This document shows, in pieces, positions 45,688 through 54,753 of a stretch of 64,000 nucleotides of DNA. This DNA comes from Alteromonas sp. KC3 (lineage in GTDB: Bacteria > Pseudomonadota > Gammaproteobacteria > Enterobacterales > Alteromonadaceae), in contig NZ_AP024235.1 of NCBI RefSeq assembly GCF_016756315.1, forward strand, positions 2,666,001-2,730,000. The letters run 5' to 3'. How positions within the stretch are numbered: the first letter of the stretch is position 1; each line of letters opens with the position of its first letter. The translations under genes were made by a program, and so were the position numbers. The notes beneath the pieces were generated by a model. It was not told where the DNA came from and ran no database searches. It saw nothing but the letters and a program-made list of their open reading frames with translations.

Positions 45688-47181
45688 TTATTTCTTCTTC
45701 GCTGTTTTGCTTTCATACCAGCTACGGTTTTCACGCGCTAGCAAACCAATTGAATCTACAGGTCCCCATGTACCAGCTTGATACGGCTCTGGTGGCTCGC
45801 TTGATTGCTTCCACGCTTCAAGAATAGAGTCTACCCACGTCCACGCCTGTTCAATTTCATCGCGGCGAACGAATAGCGCTTGGTTACCCAACATGACTTC
45901 TAGTAATAGCTTTTCATAGGCATCAGGGATTCTCTCGTCTGCAAATGCCTCAGAGAAACTCAAGTTAAGCTTAGATTTTTGCAAATCCATAGAACCTGAA
46001 CTCGTAAGACCCGGTACTTTGTTCATTACCGTGATTTCAACACCCTCATCAGGCTGTAAGCGGATTACTAACTTATTAGGTGGAAGGTTCTTGAAGCTGT
46101 CGCCAAATAAGTTGTGAGGCTGACGCTTAAAGTAAATAACAACCTCACTGACCTTGGTTGGCATGCGCTTACCTGTACGAAGGTAGAATGGCACACCAGC
46201 CCAACGCCAGTTGTCAATCTCAGCCTTGATAGCCACAAACGTTTCCGTTCTGCTTTGTGTATTAGCGCCCTCTTCTTCAAGGTAACCAGGCACTTCTTCA
46301 CCTTTAACAAATCCCGATGTGTACTGACCGCGCACGGTACTATCGTTGATGTTGAATGAGTTAATAGGACGCAGCGCTTTAAGTACCTTCAGTTTTTCAT
46401 CGCGAATGCTGTCAGCGTCAAGTGTTGTCGGCGGCTCCATTGCGACCAAGCTAAGGATTTGTAGCAAGTGGTTTTGCACCATATCGCGCATTTGACCTGC
46501 GTCATCAAAATAACCCCAGCGCCCTTCAATACCAACCGATTCAGCAACTGAAATTTGAACGTGATCGATGCAATTATGATCCCAGTTCGTCGCAAAAATT
46601 GAGTTCGCAAAACGCAATGAAACCAGGTTAAGTACTGTTTCTTTGCCAAGGTAGTGGTCAATTCGATAGATTTGTTTTTCGTCGAAGTATTCAGCAACTT
46701 GCTCATTAATAACTTTTGACGATGCCAAATCGTGTCCGATTGGCTTTTCAAGCACTACACGCACGCTTGAGTCGATAATCTTGCAGCTGTGCAAACCACG
46801 ACAAATATCACCGTAAATCGCCGGTGGTGTAGCAAGGTAACACACCATGGTGCGCGTAGGGTCAACATGGTCATCAAGAACGCAATAGCTCTCTACGTCT
46901 TTCATATCAACACAAGCATAATGTAAACGCGCTTTCATGCGTGCCCATGTTTCTTCACATAAGTTCTTTTCACCAAATTTAATAAGGTTTGTGTGAACTT
47001 CTTCAACGTACTCATCTAAAGACATTTCCTGACGCGCAACACCCACAATAGTGGTGTCTGGATGCATCAGGTTTGCTTTTTCAAGCTGATATAATGAAGG
47101 CAATAACTTGCGTCGTGAAAGATCACCCAATGTACCGAAAAGTACAAAATCACAGGGATCGTAGGAATTATCCAATACCAT
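45688..47181 (-). CDS. zwf: Glucose-6-phosphate 1-dehydrogenase
   Basis: A 497-residue enzyme with the NADP-binding FVLFGTLGDLSRRKLLPSLYQL, in which the usual GASGDLA motif reads GTLGDLS, the active-site motif YRIDHYLGKETV, and RWAGVPFYLRTGKRM. It oxidises glucose 6-phosphate to the lactone, giving NADPH. It heads the zwf-pgl-edd-glk-eda operon and is divergent from hexR. Two HexR-like palindromes lie in the shared interval. The Thr-Leu in place of Ala-Ser in the nucleotide loop is a modest variation. Confidence 0.95.
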   Translation of the reverse strand: MVLDNSYDPCDFVLFGTLGDLSRRKLLPSLYQLEKANLMHPDTTIVGVARQEMSLDEYVEEVHTNLIKFGEKNLCEETWARMKARLHYACVDMKDVESYCVLDDHVDPTRTMVCYLATPPAIYGDICRGLHSCKIIDSSVRVVLEKPIGHDLASSKVINEQVAEYFDEKQIYRIDHYLGKETVLNLVSLRFANSIFATNWDHNCIDHVQISVAESVGIEGRWGYFDDAGQMRDMVQNHLLQILSLVAMEPPTTLDADSIRDEKLKVLKALRPINSFNINDSTVRGQYTSGFVKGEEVPGYLEEEGANTQSRTETFVAIKAEIDNWRWAGVPFYLRTGKRMPTKVSEVVIYFKRQPHNLFGDSFKNLPPNKLVIRLQPDEGVEITVMNKVPGLTSSGSMDLQKSKLNLSFSEAFADERIPDAYEKLLLEVMLGNQALFVRRDEIEQAWTWVDSILEAWKQSSEPPEPYQAGTWGPVDSIGLLARENRSWYESKTAKKK

Positions 47182-47273
47182 ATTCGTCGACCTTTTAAAT
47201 GTATGTGTCCGCGGCGTATTGTACAGTTATTTACAACACTAACGACTATTTTTACCGTATAGTTAACACCAAA

Positions 47274-47288
47274 TGTAGTAAAATTACA
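47274..47288. promoter_or_regulatory. HexR-type operator 1 between zwf and hexR
   Basis: TGTAGTAAAATTACA matches the known HexR palindrome TGTAATnnnATTACA at all arm positions but one. It is 92 bases before zwf and 177 before hexR. HexR sites at zwf/hexR are established in Shewanella and pseudomonads. Confidence 0.75.
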
Positions 47289-47368
47289 ACTTGAACCAAC
47301 TACAGGATCTGAATCTTTGTTGTTTCCCTCAGTTTACCCTGATTTAACCTCGCCAAAACAATAAAAAA

Positions 47369-47383
47369 TGTCAAAAAATTACA
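47369..47383. promoter_or_regulatory. HexR-type operator 2 between zwf and hexR
   Basis: TGTCAAAAAATTACA differs from the HexR palindrome at two arm positions. It lies 82 bases before hexR and may serve autoregulation. Confidence 0.5.
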
Positions 47384-47465
47384 TTTTTCTTGTCACAGTC
47401 GTCACATTGGGTACTATTACAGATGTACCTTACAACAACTTGCGTTATTTAATTGCTATATCTGT

Positions 47466-48317
47466 ATGAACATTTTAGAAAAAATTACACAAAATAAAGC
47501 GGCGTTTAGCAAATCTGAGAAAAAGGTGGCAGAGGTTATTCTTGCGAACCCTCAAACAGCCATTCATTCGAGTATAGCAACACTTGCTAAAATGTCGGAT
47601 GTAAGTGAGCCAACGGTTAACCGCTTCTGCAGAAGACTAGACACCAAAGGCTTCCCCGATTTCAAATTACATTTAGCGCAAAGCCTTGCCAATGGTACGC
47701 CATACGTTAATCGCCATGTTGACGAGAACGATAGCCCAGACGAATACACCAATAAAATTTTTGAATCTACCATGGCGTCACTTGAGGTTGCGCGACAGTC
47801 TGTCGATGTCAATGTCGTCAATCGCGTGGTAGATTTGCTTACACAAGCACAGAAGATCTCATTTTTCGGACTCGGCGCATCAGCGTCGGTCGCTCACGAT
47901 GCACTAAATAAATTCTTCCGTTTTAACGTACCCGTTGTTTATTTTGAAGACATCTTGATGCAACGCATGAGTTGTATGAATTGCTCAGATGGTGACGTTG
48001 TAGTGCTTATAAGCCACACCGGTCGCACAAAGAGCTTGGTAGAGATTGCACAAATAGCGCGAATGAATGACGCTACTGTCGTTGGAATAACATCGGCAGA
48101 TAGCCCGTTGGCACAAGAGTGCAGTTACGTTTTATCGCTTGAAGTACCTGAAGATACCGACATGTACATGCCAATGGCATCGCGTATTGCACAGCTTACG
48201 CTTATAGACGTGTTAGCTACTGGCTTTACACTGCGCCGCGGAAACAAATTCAGAGAAAACCTGAAGCGCGTTAAAGATACCCTTCGCGGTTCTCGGTATG
48301 AGAAACGCAACGACTAA
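47466..48317 (+). CDS. hexR: HexR, RpiR-family regulator of central carbon genes
   Basis: A 283-residue regulator with an N-terminal RpiR helix-turn-helix (HSSIATLAKMSDVSEPTVNRFCRRLDTKGFPDFKLHL) and a C-terminal SIS domain that binds sugar phosphate (KISFFGLGASASVAHDALNK and VVVLISHTGRTKSLVEIA). In relatives HexR is released from DNA by KDPG, the Edd product, and controls zwf, edd, eda, gap and pyk. Its place between zwf and pykA, with matching palindromes on both sides, fits this. It is divergent from zwf, and a possible terminator hairpin follows. Confidence 0.9.
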   Translation: MNILEKITQNKAAFSKSEKKVAEVILANPQTAIHSSIATLAKMSDVSEPTVNRFCRRLDTKGFPDFKLHLAQSLANGTPYVNRHVDENDSPDEYTNKIFESTMASLEVARQSVDVNVVNRVVDLLTQAQKISFFGLGASASVAHDALNKFFRFNVPVVYFEDILMQRMSCMNCSDGDVVVLISHTGRTKSLVEIAQIARMNDATVVGITSADSPLAQECSYVLSLEVPEDTDMYMPMASRIAQLTLIDVLATGFTLRRGNKFRENLKRVKDTLRGSRYEKRND

Positions 48318-48632
48318 CAGCTGCAACAGGGCAAGCGAGTTGATTTCATCATTCGCTTGCCTTCACTTGATAATTTGACCCCAATACCAGAAAACCGCGT
48401 TTGTTATTAAGCAACCACACCTTACTTAGTCTATTATTTGTTCACATTGTAAGTTAAAGCCGCTTAACTGGTCGAGCCAGTTATGACTTTTTCTTTCTTT
48501 CATTCACATTTTTGTCAAATTCAACTACTATTCTGTAATAAAATTACGTAAAGCGATTACAGGTGACTATTTTAATAATATTCACCTAACACTCTTTGTC
48601 ATTTCTAACTACAGAAACAGCGACGGAATCTC
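48318..48632. other. Intergenic region hexR-pykA
   Basis: These 315 bases have no ORF. A nine-base stem GGCAAGCGA / TCGCTTGCC (48330-48338 and 48353-48361) just after hexR may be a terminator, although no strong T-run follows. The HexR-type site at 48534 and the pykA promoter occupy the other half. Confidence 0.55.
48534..48548. promoter_or_regulatory. HexR-type operator before pykA
   Basis: TGTAATAAAATTACG matches the HexR palindrome at 11 of 12 arm positions. It is 84 bases before the pykA ATG. Confidence 0.75.
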
Positions 48633-50069
48633 ATGACTAGAAGAACGAAAATTCTTGCCACCTTAGGTCCAGCAACCGACTCATTAGAAAAAATTCAAGC
48701 ACTGATTGCCGCAGGCGCAAATACAGTACGAATGAATTTTTCTCACGGTCAAGCAGAAGACCATATTGAACGCGCTAAACGCGTTCGTCAGGCGGCCAAA
48801 AACTTAGGCAAATACGTTGCAATTTTAGGCGATCTCCAAGGCCCTAAAATTCGCGTTGCACGTTTTGCACAAGGTTCTGTTCATCTAGAGATTGGCGCTA
48901 AATTCGTTTTAGATGCAGAGCTTGGACGTGACGAAGGTAACGACCAGCAAGTGGGTATCGACTACAAAGCTCTGCCAGACGACGTTTCTGCGGGTGATAT
49001 ATTATTGCTAGACGACGGCCGTATTCAGCTTAAAGTGACTGGTGTAGAAGGTCGTAAAGTCATCACCGAAGTAACTGTAGGTGGTAAGCTATCAAACAAT
49101 AAAGGCATCAACCGCCAAGGTGGTGGCCTTTCTGCCGATGCGTTGACTGAAAAAGACAAAGAAGATATCAAAACAGCCGCTAAGATTGGCGTAGATTACC
49201 TTGCCGTATCGTTCCCACGCAGCGGCGCAGATCTAAATTATGCTCGCGAACTGGCTGAAGCAGCAGGTTGCTACGCAAAAATTTGTGCCAAAGTAGAACG
49301 CGCTGAAACCGTTGCAACTGACGAAGCTATGACAGATATCATTAGTGCATCGGATGCCGTAATGGTTGCTCGTGGTGATTTAGGGGTTGAAATTGGCGAT
49401 GCCGAGCTTGTAGGTGTACAGAAGAAGCTTATCGCGCGCTCTCGTCAGCTTAACAAAGTGGTCATTACCGCAACGCAAATGATGGAGTCGATGATTGATA
49501 GCCCAATGCCAACGCGCGCAGAGGTTATGGATGTAGCTAACGCAGTGCTTGACGGTACCGATGCGGTGATGTTGTCTGCTGAAACAGCCGCGGGTAACTA
49601 CCCTATTGAAACGGTTGCGGCTATGGCGCGCGTTTGTGAAGGTGCAGAAACACATCCAAGTGTTAAAATTTCAAAGCACCGCATGGACGAACAATTCTCG
49701 TCTACCAGTGAGTCAATTGCACTTTCAGCAGTTTACGCAGCAAACCACCTGCCAAGTGTTAAGGCAATTGTTGGTTTGACCGAAAGCGGAAGCACGCCAA
49801 CGCTGATGTCACGCATCACGACATCGTTGCCAATAATTGCAATGTCACGTCACGAAACAACACTAAATACGATGGCGCTTTGCCGCGGCGTCAAGCCGGT
49901 TTACTTTGACTCATCACAAAGTGAGCCAGGTCGCTTGAAGTATGACGTTATTGCTTCACTTAAAGAGAAAGGCTTAGTGAAAAGCGGTGACAGCATTATT
50001 TTGACCTACGGTGACGAGATGGAAAAAGTAGGTGCAACCAATACGCTTAAAATTGTCGATGTAGAGTAA
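48633..50069 (+). CDS. pykA: Pyruvate kinase, PykA type
   Basis: A 478-residue enzyme with [39 protein letters not shown], the active-site lysine in YLAVSFPRS and [21 protein letters not shown] and [10 protein letters not shown], and a C-terminal allosteric domain. It converts PEP and ADP to pyruvate and ATP. The N-terminus is of the PykA kind, which responds to AMP and sugar phosphates. It is followed by a strong terminator and preceded by a HexR-type site. Confidence 0.95.
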   Translation: MTRRTKILATLGPATDSLEKIQALIAAGANTVRMNFSHGQAEDHIERAKRVRQAAKNLGKYVAILGDLQGPKIRVARFAQGSVHLEIGAKFVLDAELGRDEGNDQQVGIDYKALPDDVSAGDILLLDDGRIQLKVTGVEGRKVITEVTVGGKLSNNKGINRQGGGLSADALTEKDKEDIKTAAKIGVDYLAVSFPRSGADLNYARELAEAAGCYAKICAKVERAETVATDEAMTDIISASDAVMVARGDLGVEIGDAELVGVQKKLIARSRQLNKVVITATQMMESMIDSPMPTRAEVMDVANAVLDGTDAVMLSAETAAGNYPIETVAAMARVCEGAETHPSVKISKHRMDEQFSSTSESIALSAVYAANHLPSVKAIVGLTESGSTPTLMSRITTSLPIIAMSRHETTLNTMALCRGVKPVYFDSSQSEPGRLKYDVIASLKEKGLVKSGDSIILTYGDEMEKVGATNTLKIVDVE

Positions 50070-50110
50070 GACTAATAATTTAAAGAATGGCATAGAGCGC
50101 TAAAAGAATA

Positions 50111-50144
50111 AAAGCGAAGCCTGACGTCAGGCTTCGCTTTTTTT
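50111..50144. terminator. Bidirectional terminator after pykA
   Basis: The perfect palindrome AAAGCGAAGCCTGAC / GTCAGGCTTCGCTTT is followed by T-run sequence, between convergent genes. Confidence 0.9.
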
Positions 50145-50146
50145 AT

Positions 50147-50524
50147 TTAGATTGAAGATACAGAATACGATTCTGCATCGTTTTGAACACTAACCGCATA
50201 TTGGGTTAAATGATGCGACAAAATGTTTTCAGCGCGTTCAATCAAATCTTTGCGCTCATGGTCCCACCCACGCAAGTCAGCTTGTTTTGCTTGTGCAATG
50301 TAATGGTCCATACGCATCTTGCGTAGCAAATGAGACTTTCTACTTAAATCGAATTTAACTTGCGAATACGTGCCTTCTATTTTCACAATATCTGGATGAA
50401 GCTCACGCTCTTGATCATCCGCTGTCGCTTGACTCACAAAAGTACTACCGTTACTCGCCATTCCAACGATAACTACAAAAAAAGATACAACCAATCCCGA
50501 AACAACCCAGCGTAAAATATTCAT
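50147..50524 (-). CDS. Small exported or membrane-anchored protein
   Basis: A 125-residue protein. Residues 7-26 form a hydrophobic signal or anchor (VSGLVVSFFVVIVGMASNGS). The mature part is polar and helical, with YSQVKFDLSRKSHLLRKM and RKDLIERAENILSHHLTQYA. It has no known domain that I recognise. The start ATG at 50524 has AAGGAG upstream. It is a single gene, and the function is unknown. Confidence 0.65.
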   Translation of the reverse strand: MNILRWVVSGLVVSFFVVIVGMASNGSTFVSQATADDQERELHPDIVKIEGTYSQVKFDLSRKSHLLRKMRMDHYIAQAKQADLRGWDHERKDLIERAENILSHHLTQYAVSVQNDAESYSVSSI

Positions 50525-50748
50525 GCCACTCTCCTTGAAGCGTCTAGTTAATGATAGATTGCAGTTATCGAGCCAACAATAAAATCCATATAAAACAATG
50601 ATATATGCAATTTTAGCTATTTATTGATAATGAAGGTTGGGAATTTTGTACACAGCGCTTTGAATATTTCACGCTACGACAAAACAAAGATGTGTTTGTC
50701 GAGCAGAGTTTGGGAAATGAGGTTGAAAACAAGTTGTCGATTAAAACA

Positions 50749-50775
50749 AAAAAGGGGCTCGAGGCCCCTTTTTCT
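50749..50775 (-). terminator. Terminator after BON-domain gene
   Basis: GGGGC and GCCCC with flanking A and T runs of five or more close a TCGAG loop. Confidence 0.75.
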
Positions 50776-50793
50776 ATCAGTGATTAAACGCAA

Positions 50794-51393
50794 TTAGTTC
50801 ATTGCTGTTTCAGTCACCACACGTAAGTTATCTTCGACATCTTTTACATCAGATGCATTTTTTGCAATCTCAATCGCAAGGTCACGCTCAGCATCAGAAT
50901 CGACATCGCCCGTTAGGGTTACATTGCCGTTTTCTACATCGACATCAATGTCAAAACCAGAGATATCCGTATCCATGAGAAGGCGAGTTTTAATTACGGT
51001 AGCGATTTTCGCGTCAGTTAACTCACTCGTACCTTCGTCGTACGTCTCTTCCATGTCTTCTGACATATCAGAATCCATGTCAGCTCTTGCAACAACCGTT
51101 AGTTTGTTGTCTACCGACTTTACGCCATCGATGTTAGACACTAGCTCTTCAGCCAGCTTCTTCTCAACAGAGTTATCCACCTTACCAGTAAGAACAACAT
51201 TGCCGTTTGAAACATCGGTGTTAATATCGAATGAATCTAGGTTGCCATTGAACAACAGCGTAGCTTCAGCTTTGCCATCAATCCATGCGTCTTTGGCGCC
51301 CTTTTCCCACTTGTTGTCAGAGTTCATATCACCTGCATAAGCTGCAGTAGTCAACGATGTAGCAACAATCATAGAAAGTAGTGTGCGTTTCAT
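50794..51393 (-). CDS. Periplasmic protein with two BON domains
   Basis: A 199-residue protein. Residues 1-20 are a signal peptide (MKRTLLSMIVATSLTTAAYA). BON domain 1 (~40-105) has DINTDVSNGNVVLTGKVDN, then DGVKSVDNKLTVV. BON domain 2 (~125-195) has DIDVDVENGNVTLTGDVDS, then VKDVEDNLRVV. An acidic Met- and Asp-rich linker joins them. BON domains bind phospholipid or other envelope surfaces; OsmY is the known relative. It is a single gene with GGAG upstream of the ATG. A role in osmotic or envelope stress is likely by family and unproven here. Confidence 0.85.
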   Translation of the reverse strand: MKRTLLSMIVATSLTTAAYAGDMNSDNKWEKGAKDAWIDGKAEATLLFNGNLDSFDINTDVSNGNVVLTGKVDNSVEKKLAEELVSNIDGVKSVDNKLTVVARADMDSDMSEDMEETYDEGTSELTDAKIATVIKTRLLMDTDISGFDIDVDVENGNVTLTGDVDSDAERDLAIEIAKNASDVKDVEDNLRVVTETAMN

Positions 51394-51700
51394 AACATTT
51401 CTCCTTTGTCGAAACTCAAATGGGGTAATGCCAAAATAATGCCAACGGCATAACGTACTGATTTAAGTATAAAATATTAAAAACTTCACACTACAAGCAA
51501 TGTTTAAGATGAAAAGTTTGCTTGCTTTGCAGCAATTTTTACTCGCCAAAGAATAATAATTCTTATTTAGCACATCTACATTGAATCTAAACTATTCTCT
51601 TCTCGCCGGCGTAATCATTAACAATTCTTAACCGCGTAACCGTAATAAAACTGCTCGCTAGGCTTAATGGCGAGTTCTATGGCTCAGGGAGGCTATCTAA
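51394..51700. other. Intergenic region between BON-domain gene and EEP gene
   Basis: These 307 bases lie between divergent genes and have no ORF. An AT-rich palindrome AAGAAT-AATA-ATTCTT occurs at 51549-51564, loosely similar to iron-regulator (Fur) boxes but not close enough to assign. Nothing else is evident. Confidence 0.5.
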
Positions 51701-52684
51701 ATGGAAATAGTGTTGTCGGTTTTTTCTGTAATCTTCATAGCGATATCTTTTATTCCATTACTTCCCTCGTCGCATTGGACAATTAGAGTATGGGAATTTC
51801 CTAGATTACAAATAGCGACTTTGCTTGCAGTGTTACTTGTGGCCTATACAGTGAAAGCAATCTCTTACACTTTATCAGCATTTGATGTTGTATTAGTGCT
51901 AGGGCTTGCCGTCAGTTTGCTTTATCAATGCATGTGGATTATCCCTTATACGCCACTTTACAAGCGCGAGGTACGTCGTGTAGCGGCTGAGCCTAAAGAA
52001 ACATTGAGCATCCTATCAAGCAATGTTTATATGCCGAACGACGGTTATCAAAAGCTACTATCCCATGTGCATACCACCCAACCTGATTTTTTAGTTACCC
52101 TTGAGTCCAATAAAAAATGGCAAGATCACCTCAGTGAGCTTGAAAAAGATTACCCCCATCAGAAATTTTGCCCATTAGAGAACTTATACGGCATGCATGT
52201 TTACAGCAAGTATGCTTTTGAAAATGTGACCTTACGCTTTTTGATTGAGGATGACGTACCGTCGATTAGAGCAACGATTAATGTTGATGGGCAAAAAGTA
52301 ACCTTATACTTTTTACACCCTAAACCACCAAGTCCAACCGAAAACGAATATGCAAAACCGAGAGATGTTGAACTACATGTGGTTGGAAAGGAAATTTCGA
52401 AGCAAAGCGGCCCTGTTATTGTTGCAGGAGATCTAAATGATGTTGCCTGGTCACCCACCACGCGCCATTTTAAAAAGATAAGTGGCCTGCTTGACCCGCG
52501 AGAGGGACGAGGATTTTTTAACACCTTCCATGCACACTATCCACTTGTGAAGTGGCCGCTTGACCACGTATTTCACTCGAAGCACTTTTCATTAGTACGT
52601 ATTGAGAGACTAAGTGATATTGGCTCTGACCATTACCCTCTTTTCACTCAATTAGCACTTGTTGCACCACCCAACCGGGATTAA
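51701..52684 (+). CDS. Membrane-anchored endonuclease/exonuclease/phosphatase-family hydrolase
   Basis: A 327-residue protein. Three hydrophobic helices fill the N-terminal ~85 residues, and the EEP catalytic domain follows (SILSSNVYMPNDGY, then LVTLESNKKW, IVAGDLNDVAWS, LDHVFHS and DIGSDHYPLF). The catalytic Asp-Asn pair and the terminal Asp-His are present, so it should be active on a phosphodiester or phosphomonoester. The substrate (DNA, lipid or nucleotide) cannot be told. The family layout with N-terminal helices is common in marine bacteria. The start is ATG 51701 with GGGAGG upstream. Confidence 0.85.
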   Translation: MEIVLSVFSVIFIAISFIPLLPSSHWTIRVWEFPRLQIATLLAVLLVAYTVKAISYTLSAFDVVLVLGLAVSLLYQCMWIIPYTPLYKREVRRVAAEPKETLSILSSNVYMPNDGYQKLLSHVHTTQPDFLVTLESNKKWQDHLSELEKDYPHQKFCPLENLYGMHVYSKYAFENVTLRFLIEDDVPSIRATINVDGQKVTLYFLHPKPPSPTENEYAKPRDVELHVVGKEISKQSGPVIVAGDLNDVAWSPTTRHFKKISGLLDPREGRGFFNTFHAHYPLVKWPLDHVFHSKHFSLVRIERLSDIGSDHYPLFTQLALVAPPNRD

Positions 52685-52694
52685 TACGCCCTAG

Positions 52695-53279
52695 TTAATG
52701 AGATGAACGATGCTGAACGCACCACATAACGCTCTCACATGCCTCTTCGCGCTTTTTGAAATGGGCTAACCCCACCAATTTGTCGCTGTACGGCCAAACT
52801 GCTTGCTTGAGTAGCGCTATGTCTTGCTCTGAAAGCTTCTCATAGTCCAATTGAATCTCAACAGCTTTTTTATTGGGTTTGATAAGTGTTGGCTTTGCAT
52901 CGACGACTAATGAAGAGTCGACGCATATGTACTCTCGAGCAACTGGATCTCTTACAACGCCAATGAAGTTCTGGTCGCAGATAATAGCTGGCCAACCTTC
53001 CGAGATACGGCTTTGGCCAAACATTACCAATGTAAACGCGACCAACACAAAAAGCGTTAATCCGATGAACTGAGCGCTCAAGTCTGGCGCTACTGCCACA
53101 ATGATACCCACTACTGCAGCGAAAAATATCCAGCCGCCAAATACCCGCCTCATTGCGTTTGGAGAGATACCGGAGATAACGTCGACTGTTTTTAACGACT
53201 GTTTGTCATATTGACGAACGACTACTGAAGATTGTACTGACACAGCCTTTACACCACTTGAAAATTTAATAACCAACAA
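52695..53279 (-). CDS. Unknown membrane protein with two helices
   Basis: A protein of up to 194 residues. Two hydrophobic helices at ~46-66 and ~70-90 (WIFFAAVVGIIVAV and IGLTLFVLVAFTLVMFG) divide a polar N-terminus from a soluble alpha-beta C-terminal part (EIQLDYEKLSEQDIALL). No family is recognised. The start is unresolved: TTG 53279 is the furthest, GTG 53243 has AAAGG very close upstream, and no ATG fits before residue 43. It is convergent with the EEP gene. Confidence 0.55.
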   Translation of the reverse strand: MLVIKFSSGVKAVSVQSSVVVRQYDKQSLKTVDVISGISPNAMRRVFGGWIFFAAVVGIIVAVAPDLSAQFIGLTLFVLVAFTLVMFGQSRISEGWPAIICDQNFIGVVRDPVAREYICVDSSLVVDAKPTLIKPNKKAVEIQLDYEKLSEQDIALLKQAVWPYSDKLVGLAHFKKREEACESVMWCVQHRSSH

Positions 53280-53691
53280 CTTATACGGTTAAAGTAAAGC
53301 CATGGACTCACATTAACGAGCATAGTACATATTGCAGAGTGTGGCATGCAATTCATCCACATTTTAGACCAAAGTTCACATTGCGGAACACCGAAGAACA
53401 CTCGATGTGAACCTTTACAATACAAAGAGTTATATTACTGAAGGTAAGAATATCAAATCTCTAACCTGGCGCATAGTAGAAACGTTTGGCTACGCGTGTA
53501 ACTCTTTCTCACTGTCATAGCCTATCTACCCAATGAGCAACGACACACACTGTCACCCACGTTCACCAAACAATAAAAAACATTATTAAACAGATAGTTA
53601 ATCAATTAGGACTATTTTTTGCTTAATAGCTATCAAAAGTTATGCGTCGTACAAGTGAATGTTGAGACAGCGACATGCGAGGGAGGCCTTC
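53280..53691. other. Intergenic region before the GT2-like gene
   Basis: These 412 bases have no credible ORF. The inverted repeat GTTCACAT / ATGTGAAC occurs at 53374-53381 and 53405-53412, with 23 bases between; it could be an operator or a hairpin. No RNA gene is recognised. Confidence 0.5.
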
Positions 53692-54672
53692 ATGCACATG
53701 CCAGTGAGTGTAGTGACTATTGTCAAAAATCGTACCGATAAGCTTTGCCGTCTTATTTCGCAATTAGAGGCAGGCACCGACAAGCCTTCGGAGTTGATTG
53801 TAGTTTGGATGGCACCACCGTCTGAACTTTCTTTGATGAAAAGTGATCACTTCGACATTGTCCATAAGTTCACAACGCAACAGACATTACCCATTGCAAG
53901 AGCAAGAAACAAAGGCATGTTAGCCGCAACATATGACACGATTTTGTATGTAAATGTTGAGGCTATTATCGCGCCAACGTTAGTGGGTGATGGTGTACGT
54001 AAATTGGCATCAAACAGTATTGTTTTTACGTCAGTAAAATGTGTACCTGAGGATTTATGTCGAAGCTCGTACAACCAGCTCAAGCGCAGCCATATTGCAC
54101 TATCAACGGGCGACCGCTCGAGCAATGATGACATGACATTCCTTGAAAACGTAATTGGCAATCAACAAAATCAGGAAATTAACTATGGAAAGTTTAGTAA
54201 CGATAGTATTTGTTCTACAGTGTTTTTTATTCGTAAGACAGACTTTGAAAAAACCGGCGGTTTCGATGAAAGTTACACAGGTTTCGGATTAAACGACGAA
54301 GACTTTTTCACCACATGTCGACATCTCAGACTGCAGCTTGTGCAGCTAGAGACAGTCACCTTTGTACCAGAAAGACTCACTTACCGATGTCCACTAAATC
54401 ACTTGTTGGATTTTGTTTCTAACGCGCAGCGATTTCACCACAAATGGGGATTCTACCCTTGCAACGCGGTGCTAAAACGCTATGCGGCACTAGGCTACAT
54501 TAATAATGACTTCGAAACTCAGGGACTGCATGTAAAACATCTTCCTTCAGAGGAAGAGATGCGATCCTCATCAAAAGAAAAGCGTGCCCGTTTCAAAAAG
54601 TTTCACCATACTGCTCAGAACGAAGTCACTATTTCACCCACTTCCAAGAGGGCTCTTGAACCCATTGCTTAA
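53692..54672 (+). CDS. GT2/GT-A-like glycosyltransferase with altered DxD motif
   Basis: A 326-residue protein with the GT-A start pattern VSVVTIVKNRTDKLCRLISQL, then LPIARARNKGMLAATYDTILYV. In this family the next segment is usually LDVDCI, carrying the metal-binding DxD; here it is NVEAII, so both acids have changed. The C-terminal half keeps the acceptor-side pattern GGFDESYTGFGLNDEDFF. It may be inactive, metal-independent, or use other residues. ATG at 53692 has GGAGG upstream; an earlier ATG is weaker. The donor and acceptor are unknown. It is followed by a hybrid kinase gene 81 bases on. Confidence 0.7.
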   Translation: MHMPVSVVTIVKNRTDKLCRLISQLEAGTDKPSELIVVWMAPPSELSLMKSDHFDIVHKFTTQQTLPIARARNKGMLAATYDTILYVNVEAIIAPTLVGDGVRKLASNSIVFTSVKCVPEDLCRSSYNQLKRSHIALSTGDRSSNDDMTFLENVIGNQQNQEINYGKFSNDSICSTVFFIRKTDFEKTGGFDESYTGFGLNDEDFFTTCRHLRLQLVQLETVTFVPERLTYRCPLNHLLDFVSNAQRFHHKWGFYPCNAVLKRYAALGYINNDFETQGLHVKHLPSEEEMRSSSKEKRARFKKFHHTAQNEVTISPTSKRALEPIA

Positions 54673-54753
54673 TCCGCAATAAATGTTTCAATTACACCGT
54701 TAGGCGTTTGCGTTACGCCGTGGCATCTATTATCTTGAGATGAGTGCTAACTC

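Noticed and set aside
50617..50787. Plus-strand frame of 56 codons with protein-like composition (WEFCTQRFEYFTLRQ)
   Set aside because: It has no ATG, GTG or TTG near the beginning, opens after a stop codon, and runs through the terminator of the BON-domain gene. It could be a relic but cannot be supported as a gene.
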